From Trogon surrucura (lineage: Eukaryota > Chordata > Aves > Trogoniformes > Trogonidae), in assembly GCA_020746105.1 (NCBI GenBank), contig CM036618.1:125107191-125171190 (forward strand): 64,000 nucleotides of DNA, given 5' to 3'. The stretch's first letter is position 1. Every line of letters begins with the position of its first letter. Below, in pieces: positions 36,036 through 50,600 of this stretch. Both the position numbers and the translations under genes were made by a program. The notes below the pieces were generated by a model. The model was not told the DNA's origin. It ran no database searches and saw only the letters and a list, made by a program, of their open reading frames with translations.

Positions 36036-38822
36036 TGTAGAAAGTTGACACAGTCAAGAATAATGGCTAAATCTATCAAGTTTGATCAGGTCTGCTATAA
36101 TGAAGTGGAGCTTCATATTCCAAGCAGGGACAATGAAGACAGAAGTCAGGCTCTAGAAATGTGCTGCTCACTTTGTGCTTGGAATATGCAGCAGCCAGCA
36201 GGGAGCCAGGAGATAATTATACAGTATTTGTGTGGTTCCAGGAAGCTTCCTGCGCAGGTTGAATGCCCGCGCTATATTAAAAGGCAGCACAGTGAAATGT
36301 TTTTAATGAATATTTTTGTCAGAGAAAGAAAAGGCATTTGAATGATTTTTGTGTATGCAGGGAATGAGAGGTGGAACATCACTGTCAAAATACAGGTACC
36401 TTTATTTATATTTACTCCATTATTTACAGTTTGAGGAGCTTAATGTCCCTTCAATAATACAAATCACAATGTTAGGTTAATGTTATTTAGGGCTAATTGC
36501 ACATACAGTCCCCTAACTAATGCTTGCTGTTAGTATGTTTCGCTGAAATCCTACATCAAACTAGCACAAAACTACTTTTATTTTTATTTCCAGTAGGAAC
36601 TGAAATGTTTAGACACATTTAATCAGAAAACTCAAAGAAGAAGTAACACAGATGTTGATACTTACTATTCAGTAGCCCTTGGCAGTGATAGATCTAAAAC
36701 ACAAGAATACATTATTTCAGCACTCCGTAATTCTCACCTAACAGATGTGAATAATCCACTGAATTAAAAACCCCAGACATGATACTCATAAATGCTTGTT
36801 CCACAGTGCAAGCCATCATATTGATCAAAACTTAGACTTTGATAAAACAGTTAATTTGAAAGGTTTTTTGCTGGCTCAGATTTCAGTATTACCCACACCT
36901 AGGCAAGTCCCTGTTTTGCTCCTTACAATTGAATCACTTCTGGTATGCAGGGACCGAGACAATTTGCTGTTACGTGCTGCCGAGCATCCTTGTGCAAGAT
37001 TAAATAAGGCTCCTTAGATTTCACAGCACCATCCTCCACAGAAACACAAGTACATACACTCGCTTCCCTCTCTAGATCTGCAATCGCTGTTCACAAGGAT
37101 TTTGGGGATCAAAATATTAAATTTTTAAACAAATATCATGGTCAGGTTTATAATTAAACTGTGATTCAATACAAGAGGAACTCTCTGGCTGAGAACGAAG
37201 GTCCAGCAACCCCCCGGTCTGCAACATGGGATAAGCGTGGCCTCTCTACCTGCACTGGCCCAATCTCCTTCCCATCCAAAACATATGCCTAGATCAAATC
37301 TACCACTTGCCAAATACCAAACGAGAGAGAGGAAAAACAAGGCTTTGTTGCTCTCTAGGGATTTCCTTAGACATGCATTTTAATAACTATATTATTTGGA
37401 GAGGGAAAGAAAAAAAAGAGAGAATCTCTGGACAACTTGGAAACAAAGAAGGTAATTAAAAGGAGTCACTTCTTTGGTGATGACACTTCAGGTAGCCCAC
37501 CAGAGCAGAGCAGAATACGAAGTTCTTCCATCAAGAAAAGGAAATACTTCCACCTGTTTGTATTTTTAACTCTGTGCTTACAAATAAGAATAGTTGTGAT
37601 AATAGTCCTGGGAAAAGCACAACAAAATAGAAAGATGCTCCATCTGAGTTACATTACTGAAGGCAACAACCTCATGGGTCAATATAACGAAGTCAAAAGA
37701 TATGTTGGGTTTTTTAAAGGACACTAGAAAATTGTTGATTACTTCTGATACTGCCACCAATTTAAAAATTCTAAGTATCTATGAAGATCGGTTGATGCTA
37801 CATAACATGATAATTATGGCCACAAATTAATCCCCAGTATAACTCCAGTTATTTCTCATTTTGCTACTGGATTCAATTGCATCTATGATTTATACTTGTT
37901 CGGTTTCTTTTTATAACTTAAATTCAAGTTGCAAAAATTATTTCTCAGAAATTCTTTTCAGGTCCACCTCATAAACTTTTTTTTTGTTGTTTTTTAAGAA
38001 ATCAGAATTAAACTTCTCGAGTCACTGAGCGCTTCATCATTGTTACCCCCAGGGACCAATTTTGCACTTTTAACCAGAAGATTTACTATAAGCAGGAACA
38101 AATCCTGATGCAAAAAGAAATAAAAGGTTTTCACAGATTTAACACCTTCTCCTTTTTATGTTTGCTTTCCTAATTTAGGAACATAGTGGTACATTTTCTA
38201 ATGTGATTGAAGGTCTAAGCTAGAAATACTTCTTTCAGCATCATCAGTGCTGTATTTTTGCCAGGAAACTGAATACGACTTCTTCTCCACTCTTTCTCTA
38301 CAGCAGCTCTAATTTAAAAGGAAATATTTCCATTACTAGATTAAGAGGTAAACAGCTGTCACATCTGGAGCCCAAGTAAACATCACAACCTCCACTCCAT
38401 CTCACTGAGTAAAAAAAATCCAGAACTTCCTCTGCTGCAAAGAAGGCAATGGGAGCTAAGTGATCATTTTTGTTTTGTTTTCTGCAAGTCCTTAAAACTT
38501 TTGCAGCTCTAAACACTTGAGCCCATCTCTTAAATGGAGGGAAAAATAATAATCACTCCTGTGGACCTTTGGCTCTTTGAGGTTGCCTTTTGTAATTTGA
38601 ACAATTAGTTGCAACTAAATCAAGTAGAGCAAATCGTGTTTGCTCAGGTTCAAATAGTTCACTCTACTAAGTATGTTGAAGTAACTAAAATATCTAACTA
38701 CAGCTTATAGTGTACTTGTCAAGAATTGAGCTTTTGTACACCCAGCATAGAAGTCTTAAGATCTGTGTATGCAGATCATTTTTGTTTCACTGTTACAACT
38801 AAACTGAAAGAATAAACTCATT

Positions 38823-38968
38823 GGGCCAGATTCTCATTTTTGTTCTGCCCATTCAATTAAATCCAAGTAAGCCAGTGCATTACACCAGATTTACAGGACT
38901 CTGAGCAACAACATGGGGATGGAATCCACTTGGGTTTACACAAGTTTAAGCAAGAGTAGAATTTAGCC
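38823..38968. repeat. MITE-like relic with terminal inverted repeats
   Basis: The left end (gggccagattctc) and the right end (gagtagaatttagcc) are imperfect inverted repeats, and the interior has acaccagatttaca and gggtttacacaag. These phrases match the 'gggccagattct...ttacaccagtgtaaat' palindromic repeats that I recall as abundant in turtles and crocodilians and present as relics in birds. It is an ancient non-autonomous DNA-transposon-like element with no coding capacity. Confidence 0.5.
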
Positions 38969-41900
38969 TCTAAAACGGAGAAAAAAAATTTAATGCCATC
39001 ATTGCTCTACAAAGTCTTCCCTTACTGCAGCCATATAAATTGGTTAATGTAGGCAGAGTTTCTTTTTGCATCTGTATATTAAACAGTTATTTTGCCAATA
39101 TTTATATGCCCATATCCCTCAGTGCAAGCAGAGCCGAGGATATCAACCATAGCTGTTAGTCCCATTGCATGAGATGAGCTTTGTATCAAAGGAAAAAAAG
39201 GCTCCTCTCCATTTCACATGCTTTATTTTATTCAGCCAGCTCTTTTTCACATTGTTATATCCAGTGAATATAGCACGGTTGGATTCAGAAGACAACCTTA
39301 AGCGTTATCATAATGCTTAGAAGCAATGGCTTCACACTGTATAATCTATCAAAGGTGTCAGATTTACAAAATGCAGATTTTCTGTCACATTTGGGCACTA
39401 TAAGCACTGTATCTTTTCACTAAGGTGCTGACTGCTGTTTTAATGAGGCCCTTTGGTGGCTGTAAAAAACTGAAAGGAGAGGATTATAGGGGTTACCCTA
39501 GGTATTGTCTATTTGTCTTACAAATTTCACACTAACTACCAATTACATCGCCATAAACCTTTTGGCTACTTCAAGCTATATGCCATATAATACATAAAAA
39601 ATACGCTATGTTAACCTCTTCCATATTATACAAGTAACTACAGCCACTGATGCAAGTAACATATCTAATGAAGCCAATAATGAGCCTCTTTAAAAGTAGT
39701 CTTGTTATAGGAATAATATTAGAGCAGTTCAGTTAAAGGCTAAGGTCCATTATGGCATGCTTCCTATGTTCTCTGGTCCCAGGTCTGAAAAGATGCTGAC
39801 ACGCTAATTCAGGCTCAAGAAGGGCATTAATCTCCCAACCTTCTACTTGTCATGCTTAATGGGACATCCTGCCTAGGTGAAATGAACCTGATGTATTCAG
39901 GTAAACATAATTTAATAAGGAGGAAAAAAAATTATAATGAAGAAATAGCTGGGGTCCGACACAATGGCAAGAGCAATAGTTACAATTTAGTTTCAGTGGG
40001 GAGGATTGTTAACGTTTCACTGAGAAGTAAGCAATGCAAGAAGAGAAAAGGACAAATAACACAGTTTTTTAAAAACCCACCGCCGAAGTATTAGTGCATT
40101 TAAAAGAATACATTAATTTGGAGGAGAAACACGCTAATGTGAGGCTTAGAGCACTTGAGTGTAAAATAGAGATCTGAAGCTATATAATATGATATTTAAA
40201 AGGCAAGCATGAATGTCAGTGAGTAGCTGTATATCCTCTTTTGACTGTCATCAATCATAAGTCTAATAAGCCACCTAAAATTATGTCACAAGATACAGAA
40301 TAATACCAACTGCAGCAGCTGAAGTGCAGGCCCTGTTCGCAGACTGAGTGGTAAATGCAGGACCCATCTCACAACCCCGTAAAGCACAAGGGCCTACAAG
40401 GAAAACCCAACTGCAGACAGCGCACACCATGGGCCTACTCTTGTGTGCTACTGGATATCAAGATGTTTATGACCATTCCTTAACTTAGCAGGAGATTAAA
40501 TTACAAAGGGCAAAATAATAGTACCAGCTACTTGGGAAAAAAAAAAAAAATTGACGACAGGTACCTAAGGAAACCAAAATACCAAGACCGACCCTTTTAC
40601 AGAGTACAAGCAGGTCTTCACTTCCCCAGAATTCACCCTTTGCTGCCCCAAAGTCAGAAGGTGTGCTACACATTTTTGTGTTGTGTGGGAAGGTGGGATG
40701 AAGTCACCAGATGCTTAAAGGCATTGAAACTGTTATGGATGCTACTCGGCAATCAGACCAAAGCAGGGGCTTCTAAGAAAACAAAACCTGCCACACCACT
40801 GCAAAGCAGGGCTGTCATCCTCCACCTCTGGGTGTTTTCTACCAAACTACAGCTTCATTCCTTTCACTCCTGTACAACCCAAGCATCATCATAGCATTGA
40901 AAGCTCAAGGGAAAACACTGGAAATTCCTTGGCTGTTGCTGGATTTTTTCATCCCTAACTGTAGTCACTGGGTAACAGGCTTGGGTCACATCACTAGGAT
41001 AACTGCGTTAAACCAGGGAAAATTAGGTAAATCAAGAAGTGCTATATTTGTGGAACAGCTTCTGTCATGTTCCAGAAAGGGAACCAAATCCACCTTTCTT
41101 GTGACAATTACCTCCTTTGCTATGCTGCCAGTCGCATCTGACAAGCGGAGCCCAAATTGTGCTTGATTTGCACCACTGAGAAGGAATCAAACCTTACCTT
41201 TAACTAGCCAAAAAGCCCAGGTATGCAAAGAACTACTCAAATGGGTCCTCACAGCCTTGTTCATACAGGCGTTAATCTTGTTAAGCCCCGAAACGTGTAC
41301 TCCAAATAGGCTTTTGCTGCCTCACTGGCTCCCAATACACCTTTTGGCCATAAACATCTGGGTATTTTATCTAGGCTGATTTTTTGCAAGTAGTTTACTC
41401 TAAAGCCACTAATACATGCTATTGCAAGGGGGCTCAACGGTGCCTATTAGGTGCTGGTCATGCTGAGCGAGGGTGTGGATTGCAGAGACATATGGTGCCA
41501 CAGGGAGCTGTAGGAGACACTGCTGCTGGAAGGCAGAAAAATCTCCTGGAGCTCTCAGGTGCACAGAGGAGCACACTCACTATTAAATTATTTCACAGGG
41601 AGAGGCCTATTACCTGCAAAAGCTGATCCTGCTCTTAAAGGCTAGAGCAAAGGGACCATAACCCTCTTTGAGGGGAGACGTATCCAGAGGAATCAGTCCC
41701 AGGGCTCCCAAGAGGCCAAGGACTTACAACCATAAAGGTACTTGTGTGAAGTACATTTGATGAGCAGTTGCCCAGCCTGCAGAAACCCACATCCACCAAA
41801 TGGATGGCCCAAAGAAATTGCTAATTTAGAAGTTCAACAAAAAAAGCATCCAGTTGCAGCAGCTCACACCAGCAGCTTCTAACAAATTTGGAACTACAGA

Positions 41901-42210
41901 CTAGAGCCCAGCGAGACGTCTGCACCGATTTAAACACCGTGTTGACTTACCGACTCATGAATTGTGGAATAAGTCCCAAATGTCCATTCTTACTCTCATT
42001 TTGAAAATCCAGATATTCAGTCGGGTAACATTTCCAGATAGGTTAAAACAGATAAAGTGGTCTGAACCAACTAAACCCACAGCAATATGTCTGCAGCAAT
42101 GGCATAGTTTGTGTTTTGGCACTCCCAGCTCCTGCAACTCTGTAATATATCAGAAATTTTCTTCAGAAAAAGACTAATTCTTTTAAGAACCAGGAGAGTA
42201 CATTTCCTGG

Positions 42211-42234
42211 AAAAAACAAAACAAAACAAAACAC
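42211..42234. repeat. (AAAAC)n simple repeat
   Basis: About four units of AAAAC in tandem. It is an ordinary microsatellite. Confidence 0.8.
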
Positions 42235-44369
42235 ATAATAACCAGGCAATGTTTTAATTTTCAGATGTTTGTACCTGTGTTTGGTTATGACTTCTTACAC
42301 CTGAATTTGGATGTATATTACCATTATGGTTGTACCAAAACCATATACAAGCACCACATACTACATGAAGCCACTATGTATGAAGGCAGACACATTACAT
42401 TCCCACATTTGAAGCTAACTGAAGTTGAGAGCAGAAAAACATCCGAAGACAGTACAACAGCAAATCCTAAATTATATTAATTAGGGCATGTTTCATAGTC
42501 TGACTGTGTCCAGACTGCAATAAGAGTACACTTAGCCAATCTGGCAAAAAACACTGAAAAATTGACTTCCTAAACTTTACTACATGACATCAAGTATCGA
42601 CACTGGAGCCTCAGTTTTCATGAGCTTTCTTAGCACTACTAGCCAAGACAGTTACAGTTTCTAGATCAGCAATTAAAATTAGAAGTGCTGTTACAAAGTC
42701 CTGTCTAGTTCCACAGCACTGGAACAGCCTTACGATACTTGCTTGCACAAGGCATGGACAGAAGTACCAACAGGTCTACAAAAATCCCTTCCTAGGGGTT
42801 TCATTTTGGAGGCACACAAGGAGCTCACCGCTCCCAGGTTCTCAGTAAGCAGCAGGGACAGATGGTACAATAAGTTCCAGTCTTTCATGTTCCATCTCAG
42901 CATTCGGCCCTAGGATCATTCAGAAAGATGGGTTTCCACTTCCTTCAGAGTAAGAAAGGCTAGCAAGGATTCATCACTTTTTTCAAAGTAAATAAAAATA
43001 CAGAGGTGTGTAATCTTCCGGCTGGGTTGTTAGTGGGTCTAAAACTGGGTGGAAGCCATTGTACTTCACAAGAACCATGATTATCTGAACCATGTTGAGC
43101 TGCTGAAGTTTAATACATGAAACAGCGGAAGGGAAGATGATTTTTCAACTTCATCAGCTGTTACAGCACAGAAACATACATGTTCCCAACATCAGGTTGA
43201 TATACTCTGCCTAGTTTTCAGGTCTCAGTTTTTCACACACTGTTTCTCAACCACTATTTCATAGAGAAGCAGCTAGACCTTAAAGATTTGTAGGGGGTGA
43301 GCTCACCACAAAGCAGCTACAAGGCTACACCTACCACCACCAGCCCCAGGACTGAGCCACTTGGTCCTGGGAATCAGGGAAGTTCAGAGATACCACTCCC
43401 CAGGGGTGTATCAGCCCCCACCGAACACAAAACTGCAGTGTGGATTTCAAGAATCAGAAGTAGGGCACAGTTTAACATCTTAGCATACAGGCCAGTAACT
43501 GCAGAAAGTTATACTTTTTGTTCCACTGCACATCCATTTCCTTGCACCATCTCTGACATGCACGAAATTCCCTCATTCTGACACAAAGCCATCGCTTCTG
43601 CCCTAAAAGCAGTGACTAGCTTTGCTAGATACTTTTTCCAGTCTCTCTCCTGAAGTTCCCCCCTGGCTGTTGCCAGGCTGCTTCCTCCACTTTTTTTTTG
43701 CTCTCCCATGGAAATAGGAAGCATGTTCTCCCCCGTATAAAATTGTCTTTCCAGAGCTGGATAAAAACCCATCACCTTAACCAAACTATTAATTCAGATG
43801 CCTACATACTCTGTTAAGCCTTTATTACAGATCAGCATAACTGTGCTAAACAGACGATCTGTTAGAACAAACATTTTAAAAAGGCGTCAAAGCCAATGCC
43901 CCTTTAAGATGTCACAGAATCATCCAGATTTTTTAAAAAAAAGAAAGACATCAAAAACAAACAACAAGAAGCCAAAGCAAAACTATCCCAAAAATAAAGA
44001 TGATTTTTTTTCCCCTGCATCTTTCCTCAGTACCACCGGAAATATAAAATGGTGGAAAAAGTTGGCAAGAATAAATACTTCCACGGAGTTTCTAAAGCTG
44101 CAGCTAATGTTAATGAAGCTATACTTAGATGGTAAGTAGGTCTAGTATAAATTGGGTAAGTAAGAAAAATGATCAGCCATTGTGCTCTTCCTATATATTA
44201 CATCAGGGTATTGCCACTGTAAAGCTATCTTTATTTTAAACCATTAAATAAAACAATATAAATCTGCACGCAGGTGTTTCTTGTTGCAGGAGTATTGAAA
44301 GTTGCAAGGCAGACAACCTAATTTTAGCATCTATGTAGAGTGTGAAGTAAATTTACTGATCACTGATGC

Positions 44370-44620
44370 ATCAAGCACAGGGAGGACACGATCAGCAGGA
44401 GCTTCCAGCAAGATGATCCTATTAAAGTGGGGAGACTTCATGCGGCTGCTAAAGACGGAGTCGTGAGCAGGTGATGGAAGCGGGGGTTTGCCGAGTAGGC
44501 ACGGGCCCACTGTACACGTTAAGTTGTTGTTTTCTGCTCAGCTAAGCAGCAGAGAATTGATATGTTAGCAATGAAGTGCAATGACAATTAAATTGTAACT
44601 GACCTACATGTTACCATCAT
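44370..44620. promoter_or_regulatory. Candidate conserved non-coding element
   Basis: A GC-richer, repeat-free block inside AT-rich DNA, with phrases such as CGATCAGCAGGAGCTTCC, GGGTTTGCCGAGTAGGC and TCAGCTAAGCAGCAGAG, ending in a CAATGACAATTAAATTG Sox- or homeodomain-like cluster. No supported reading frame. The inference comes from texture only. Confidence 0.25.
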
Positions 44621-47600
44621 TATGCTTTCTCTTTTTTACTGCTTTCCCTCTTATTTAATCACACAGTATGGGGTTTTTATTAGGCTGTAATGTTAAAATC
44701 TTCATCCATTTAGCCATAAATGTTTGACTGGATATCTATCAGACTTCCTTGCACTATACAAACAAAACCATTTTGCTGAATCATTGTTGACTTGTTTGTG
44801 GCCTAATTTAATGAGTGTAATAACTTACATTACTATCCAGTTAACATTTAGGAGCCCAGAAAAGACCTGCTAGCACGCAGCAAGCTACTGTATACGTTTT
44901 CTATTCATACCACCCCTCTTCACAGTAAATTTTATACAATAATATGCCCTCCTTGAAACATTGGTTTTGCTTTTACCCAGGCCAGGTTGTGCACTCCATT
45001 GCCAAGCCGCAACGCTAAAAATCACGTGCTTCAAGATTTCAAGGCAGCTTCAGCTTTCTAAGTATCAGGTAACTGCTCACGTAGCCATCAAAATTGGAAG
45101 CACAAGAAGCTTCATCATATGGTTGTTACATCACGCTCAGGCAGGAAGCTGCATTATTGAGGAGGAAAATACCCAAACAATTACTAACATGTCACTAGAA
45201 TAAGGATTCAAAGTTAAATAACACTGTAACTACCACGGAATCACTACACAGTCTCTACTGTAAATGTTGCACTGCACTAGGTAAATCCCAAACGGAAGAG
45301 TCTCAGTTGATCCCCAAATACAACCAACCTTCTTCCTTTTGTCCACAGAAAAAAAAAACAGAACACGTTAAAATAGCCAAGGGAAGGATCACCTGGACTC
45401 CCTATGGACAAGCCTGGCCACACTGTCCCGCTGCTCACTGCCTCCACACAGCTCCATTTCAAGCTCTTGAGGTTTTTGGAGTAAAGTGGAATGAGTGGTT
45501 ACTCAATATTTACAGAGTATATTTAACAAAGCGTTGAGAATCTGTTCTGCTGCCTGTTACCTCCCCTTTTCGTCTTAACGCTTCTCCCCTCCCAGTCTAT
45601 TTGCCCATAATACTGGACAGACTGAAAATGGGGCAGGAAAAAACTCACAGCTTTTAAAAGGAATTACTGAATTGCAAGTGTCTTGAGGAATGGCAATTCA
45701 AAGCAAAATTGTGTATTTCATCACCATGTAAAAGAGTCTGAATGTTGGGCTTGGGAGCACAACAAGAAATCATGACTTCCCAAGGATTTCTCACATCAAA
45801 TATACAATTCAGCTTGTAAATCTGCCCAAGCTGTGCCCACCAGCACATGGAACTCAGTCCACAGGCACCTCGACCATGAAGCTTACTGTGCACTGTTAGT
45901 ACAAACTTTAATAAGCGCAGCAATGAAGCCTTGTTAGTGAGAGTTATAAAATCAGTGTGTATTACCTTTGCCACTGATACAATTGCATATGGAAACAAAG
46001 CTTAATCAGGACACAACTCACAGCCATTTAGCAACAAGTATTGCCCAAGTTCTTACACCTCCTGCATCTCTTGTGGTCAAATAACTCCAAAATGTATCTT
46101 TTCCAAAGTCCTGCCCAACATTAGATAGCACAGTTAAATTAAGTCCTTGTACTGTTCACAGGATGGATACAGAGTGATGAAAAACTAGGTCCATCACACA
46201 GAAAAGTAGTAAGCAGAATATAATGCATCCTGGAAGAAGTTCTTTTCAGAGGGCTGTACATTTTGGGAAGCATGCGAATTCCTCATAACCAGCATTTAAT
46301 TTGCAATTTCTTCTATTAATTTATCTCAGTCCTTTTCATTCTAGATCCCAATCTACCTGTGCCATGACAATCCAGACCCTCCTGAAAAAAAACACATGTG
46401 AGATGGGCACAGAAAAAACTCACAGACCTTTTAAGGTCAGATTTACCACCACCTCACTGCAAAGTTTAATATCAAGGGAGGCAAAGATAACGAGCTACAA
46501 TCTGTCTGGGAATGCCATTTGATTTGAGCAACACACACCAAGCTGTGCAGAAACCACAGCCTGACCACTTGGACAGCAAGAAGCATCCACACGCATAGGA
46601 GCTCCTCCAGCACTGCCCCACAGCACCTTTTTTCCAACACACAGACCAATGCTGTGAAGTGCTCCAGCTCAAAACAGTCTATCATATTTCTTACTGATGA
46701 CCGAGCTTGACCTTTGACTTCATGATTTGAGAACTCTCTTAACCACAAGCCCTCATGCTGGCACATGAGACATGGTGTGAGGGAAAGTGCTCAAAGCCAA
46801 CACGGGAGAAAGCCCATCCAGCGCAGCACACTTTGCAGCTGTTACGAGCCATGGTCTGACCAACCTCTATGTGAAAGGATGAATGAAAGGATTTTAAGCA
46901 TTCTTTTAGCAGGATGCTCTCCTGATGGTTACAGCAATGAAACTACATGGCAATGACAGGGAGTCATTGTCTAAGAAGCTACATAGTTCAGATAGGCTAA
47001 GATCTTGCAGCAGGATTATCATCCCCATGAAGTTGTGTGGAAGCCAAAAAAGGAGAAAAGCTCAGCCATGACTGTGAGGGATGCTGAATGAACCAGAGAA
47101 ATGAGCTGGAACTACTACATACAACAACTACATGCAAGTAATTTGCTTTTTTCCTTGCATTCCTGCAAAACTAATCTATCTTTCTGTATTATATACATCA
47201 TCATGAACACATGCAGCATATTACAGAGTGTTTTCAAGCACAGGACCACTTCTTGACTGTAGTTATTTCTTGGGAGGATACAAACATGCACACGATTTTG
47301 CCAGCACCAGCACAAAGAGCTGTTTCACCTGATTTAAGAAGCTTACTGAAAGGGATAAACACATTGGTTAGAATAAGATGCCAATACAGCATTTACTGAG
47401 GACATCTGTAAGCAGAAGCTTGTGGCAAACACGTAAATGATCAAGGTCAAGGGACACAATGCAGGGAAGCTGAATCCTGCCAAACTGTGCCCATAGTGTT
47501 TTTTGTCCACCCAACACTTGCTGCATTTCATTGGGAATCTAATATCAAACCCTATTTTCACAGTCACCACCTCTGTTGAAGTCGGCTAAGCTCTTCTCAC

Positions 47601-50600
47601 TTTCTACTATAAAGAGGGCAAAGCTCCAATAATTATAATTTATACAACCATCAAACCAAAAAGAATTGATACCAGTATTTCCAGTCATTTCTCTGGAAGT
47701 TACTAACACCACAACAAACAAGTTGAATGCAGCCATTTTTTACAAAAAGGCTATCAAAGGTATGAAAAAATCCTATCACAACCTGAACTGCTCCCAATTT
47801 GATTCCAAGCACTCACAATTTTTCTGAACTTCTGGCTGGAAATTTATTAGGTTTTTTTCTTAATTGAAAAAAGTCTGAACACTTTATTTGTATGTTCATA
47901 ATAATGAAATATTTCAATTTTATTTCTGAGTATGTTGAAGTTAAACCATAAGGTTTAAGGAGGAATACACTCAGAATTTAAAACATTTTATTTTGTGTAG
48001 AGCAGAACACTTCAGCTGTTCTAAATTTTTTTCTTTTCCTTGTACTATTAATAAGGAAAAGTGTTTTACATCAATCACACAAGTCATTCATTTGGCTGGC
48101 ACCCCAAAAATCATTTCTACAACCATATGCAAGATACATTAACACCAATTTTGCTGTAAGATGTCAACTTTGCAGTTTCTCTTCCTCCCCCTATTTTTGC
48201 CTTCATTTTTTAATTTATTTATTATTAAGGGGTTTGCATTATCCTATGTAGAAAGAATCATTGCTTTCCTCAAAAAGTGCGTTCAAATGACACCTCTCTC
48301 TGAGTTTACATTTCACTAGAATGACAACATTAAGTAGAAACTCCACTATTTTTAAGACCCTGATCAGTTTTAGTTACACAGTGATGAGAAGATTATTTAA
48401 AGCCTGAAATAGCCAAATAGCTGTGAAATCGCATACACGAATCAGCCAGGCTGATAGACAAGTAGCAGCATCCTGTAAAAAGACTTTTTCCTTCACTCAA
48501 TCTGTTATGCTGAAGAGTTAAAAAAAAAGAGAGACCATCAAACAGACCCTACATACCTCTCGAAATGTCTAAACAAAAATTGAGAAAAATTTAATAAAAC
48601 CCACCCTCATTCCCTCACTATTTAATTTAGGGACAACTAAGCATGTATTGATTTGCTATCTTGTAAAGAATTTTACCTGAATTTCTATATTTTTAGTGAA
48701 TGTCATAGATGTCCAGTACAAATTCTTTAGAACATAAATATGAAATAGTCAATATTTGCATATTAATTAGATAAATATCCAATATTTGATGATGACTTGT
48801 ATTTTGGTCACTCAGCTTTAACATAAAGTGAAGGGGTTTTAGTCTGTAGCATGAAACACATTCTCATTATCGATCACATAATAGTGGTCTATGAAAATCA
48901 CGTAACAAACCATTTCATCACAGGAAAGGTTTTTGGACAAATATCTGAATTCAATATATAGTTCTATTTGGTTTTAAAAACCTTTAAACACCTCAATAAT
49001 AGCAAAATGTGTAAACTGGCAGAGAACGGTATGTTTCAAAGCATTACCAGAGCCATGATTATTAGTTTTCTTTTGAATGGACAACAGCACACACCATGTG
49101 GCCCTGTGAGTCGCTCTGAAGATTTCTATTATTAAATCCTGCAACCTTAAATATTTGATGCTTTTTTTTCAGCAGTATTTCTGACTTTTCTTATATTCCA
49201 TTCATCGGACTGAAAAACGGGTCTGGAAGGAGAAAAAAAAAATCTGATAGAACAAGCCTCTGACTCAAGTTCTCTGCTTTTCCTTCTCACTCACTTTATT
49301 ACCTTCTCAACATGGCACAGAAAGCATGACCCATATTTGCTGAGCACATTAAAATGTGATACACATCACTAACCCTGACATAACTCCGGCAGCTCGGCCC
49401 TTCTTAGTCAGCTCCATGGGCCCAAATTAACACACTCAAAGGGAAAGGCACCAACTTCATAGCTGAGTGATTAGGTTTTGCATTTGAGGCGCCACAAGTA
49501 CACAAGCCAAAGTGGAGAAGCAATTCCTTTTTGCAACTTGCCCAGGAGCAGGCACCCTCTAAGAGGCAATAGCAGTCTGGTTTTTCCTCGGAAAAACAGA
49601 GGTGACTTGAGGTAACTTCCAGGCTTCAGCTCAGACAACTGAAAACCAGAATTCCCCAACACATAGGACTCAGCCCCATGGAATCCAGCAGGAAATTAAG
49701 GTAATATTCATAATAGAATATAATTTTCTGCCGCTTCCTGAACAGAGGATCTGCAAAGTCACACCCCCCCCCAAAAAAGATTAAAAAATAAGAAATTGCC
49801 CATTTTTTTAAAACTTCATTCACTGCTACTCATTATGCTGCTGTTCGTGCTGCATAGAAAGCCCTGGGCGGAGAACTAAGGCACACAAACTAGGAGTCAC
49901 ATTGAGACCTAGAGAAAAATCCAGAAGCTTTTATACTGGATGAACATACAAGAAGTGGATGAAGTTAATCCTTGGGGTTTTTAAAAAAAAAAAAAAAAAA
50001 AGAAAGCTGTCTTCTAAATCACATGATCCTGAGGGCAGATAAGGAGCTCAGAGTGCACAAGTCCCTCAGCCCACTCCAGCTGGGCAACCTCGTGCTGCTA
50101 AATTCAGGAATCTCCCAGATGCCTTTCTCTGGGCAACTCAGAGTTCATCCCTGGCACAAATTCTTCACAGGTTCCCTTCACATCTTCTAGTAATGTGGTC
50201 CCTCCAGAACGCACACATGCTGGACATCAGTCACAGCAAGCCCTCCAGGCCATTTAATTACCAAATCCTCCATTTCGACAATATTGCACTTCTCTGTGAA
50301 GCAGTTTTATTCTGGTTTGAATAATGTAAGCTTCTTCAAAATATCTTTCACATTAGTGGGACAAGGCAGGTTTCAAATTAACTCTGCAATTCTCTTGTTA
50401 GACCAGCTAAAGTTCGTGTGAAATCTACCCATACCACGTGTCTGAAAGAACACCATTCCCAATGTTTTGCTCCCTTCCTTTGGGGAAGCTTCTTCCTTAA
50501 CACTACAAGTTTATTTTAATTATTTAATCAGTTTGGCCAAAATATACGAAGTATTAAATTGGTAGTTGTTACTTAACATTCCTTATAAATCGCATTTATT

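Larger units (their letters stand above)
31521..38822. other. Unique non-coding DNA, no gene recognised
   Basis: No gene recognised. The interval includes candidate conserved elements near 31,835-32,065, 33,190-33,310 and 34,490-34,830, G-rich runs at 33,942-33,969 and 35,890-35,906, a purine-rich tract to about 36,035 and a poly(A) run at about 33,488-33,506. Two frames of about 170 codons (33,618-34,127 and 35,820-36,341) run through the G-rich and purine-rich tracts and look accidental. Confidence 0.5.

Noticed and set aside
35820..36341. A 173-codon open frame on the plus strand, with overlapping minus-strand frames
   Set aside because: Purine-rich composition removes stop codons from several frames at once. 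The Glu/Lys/Arg-rich reading has no family resemblance.
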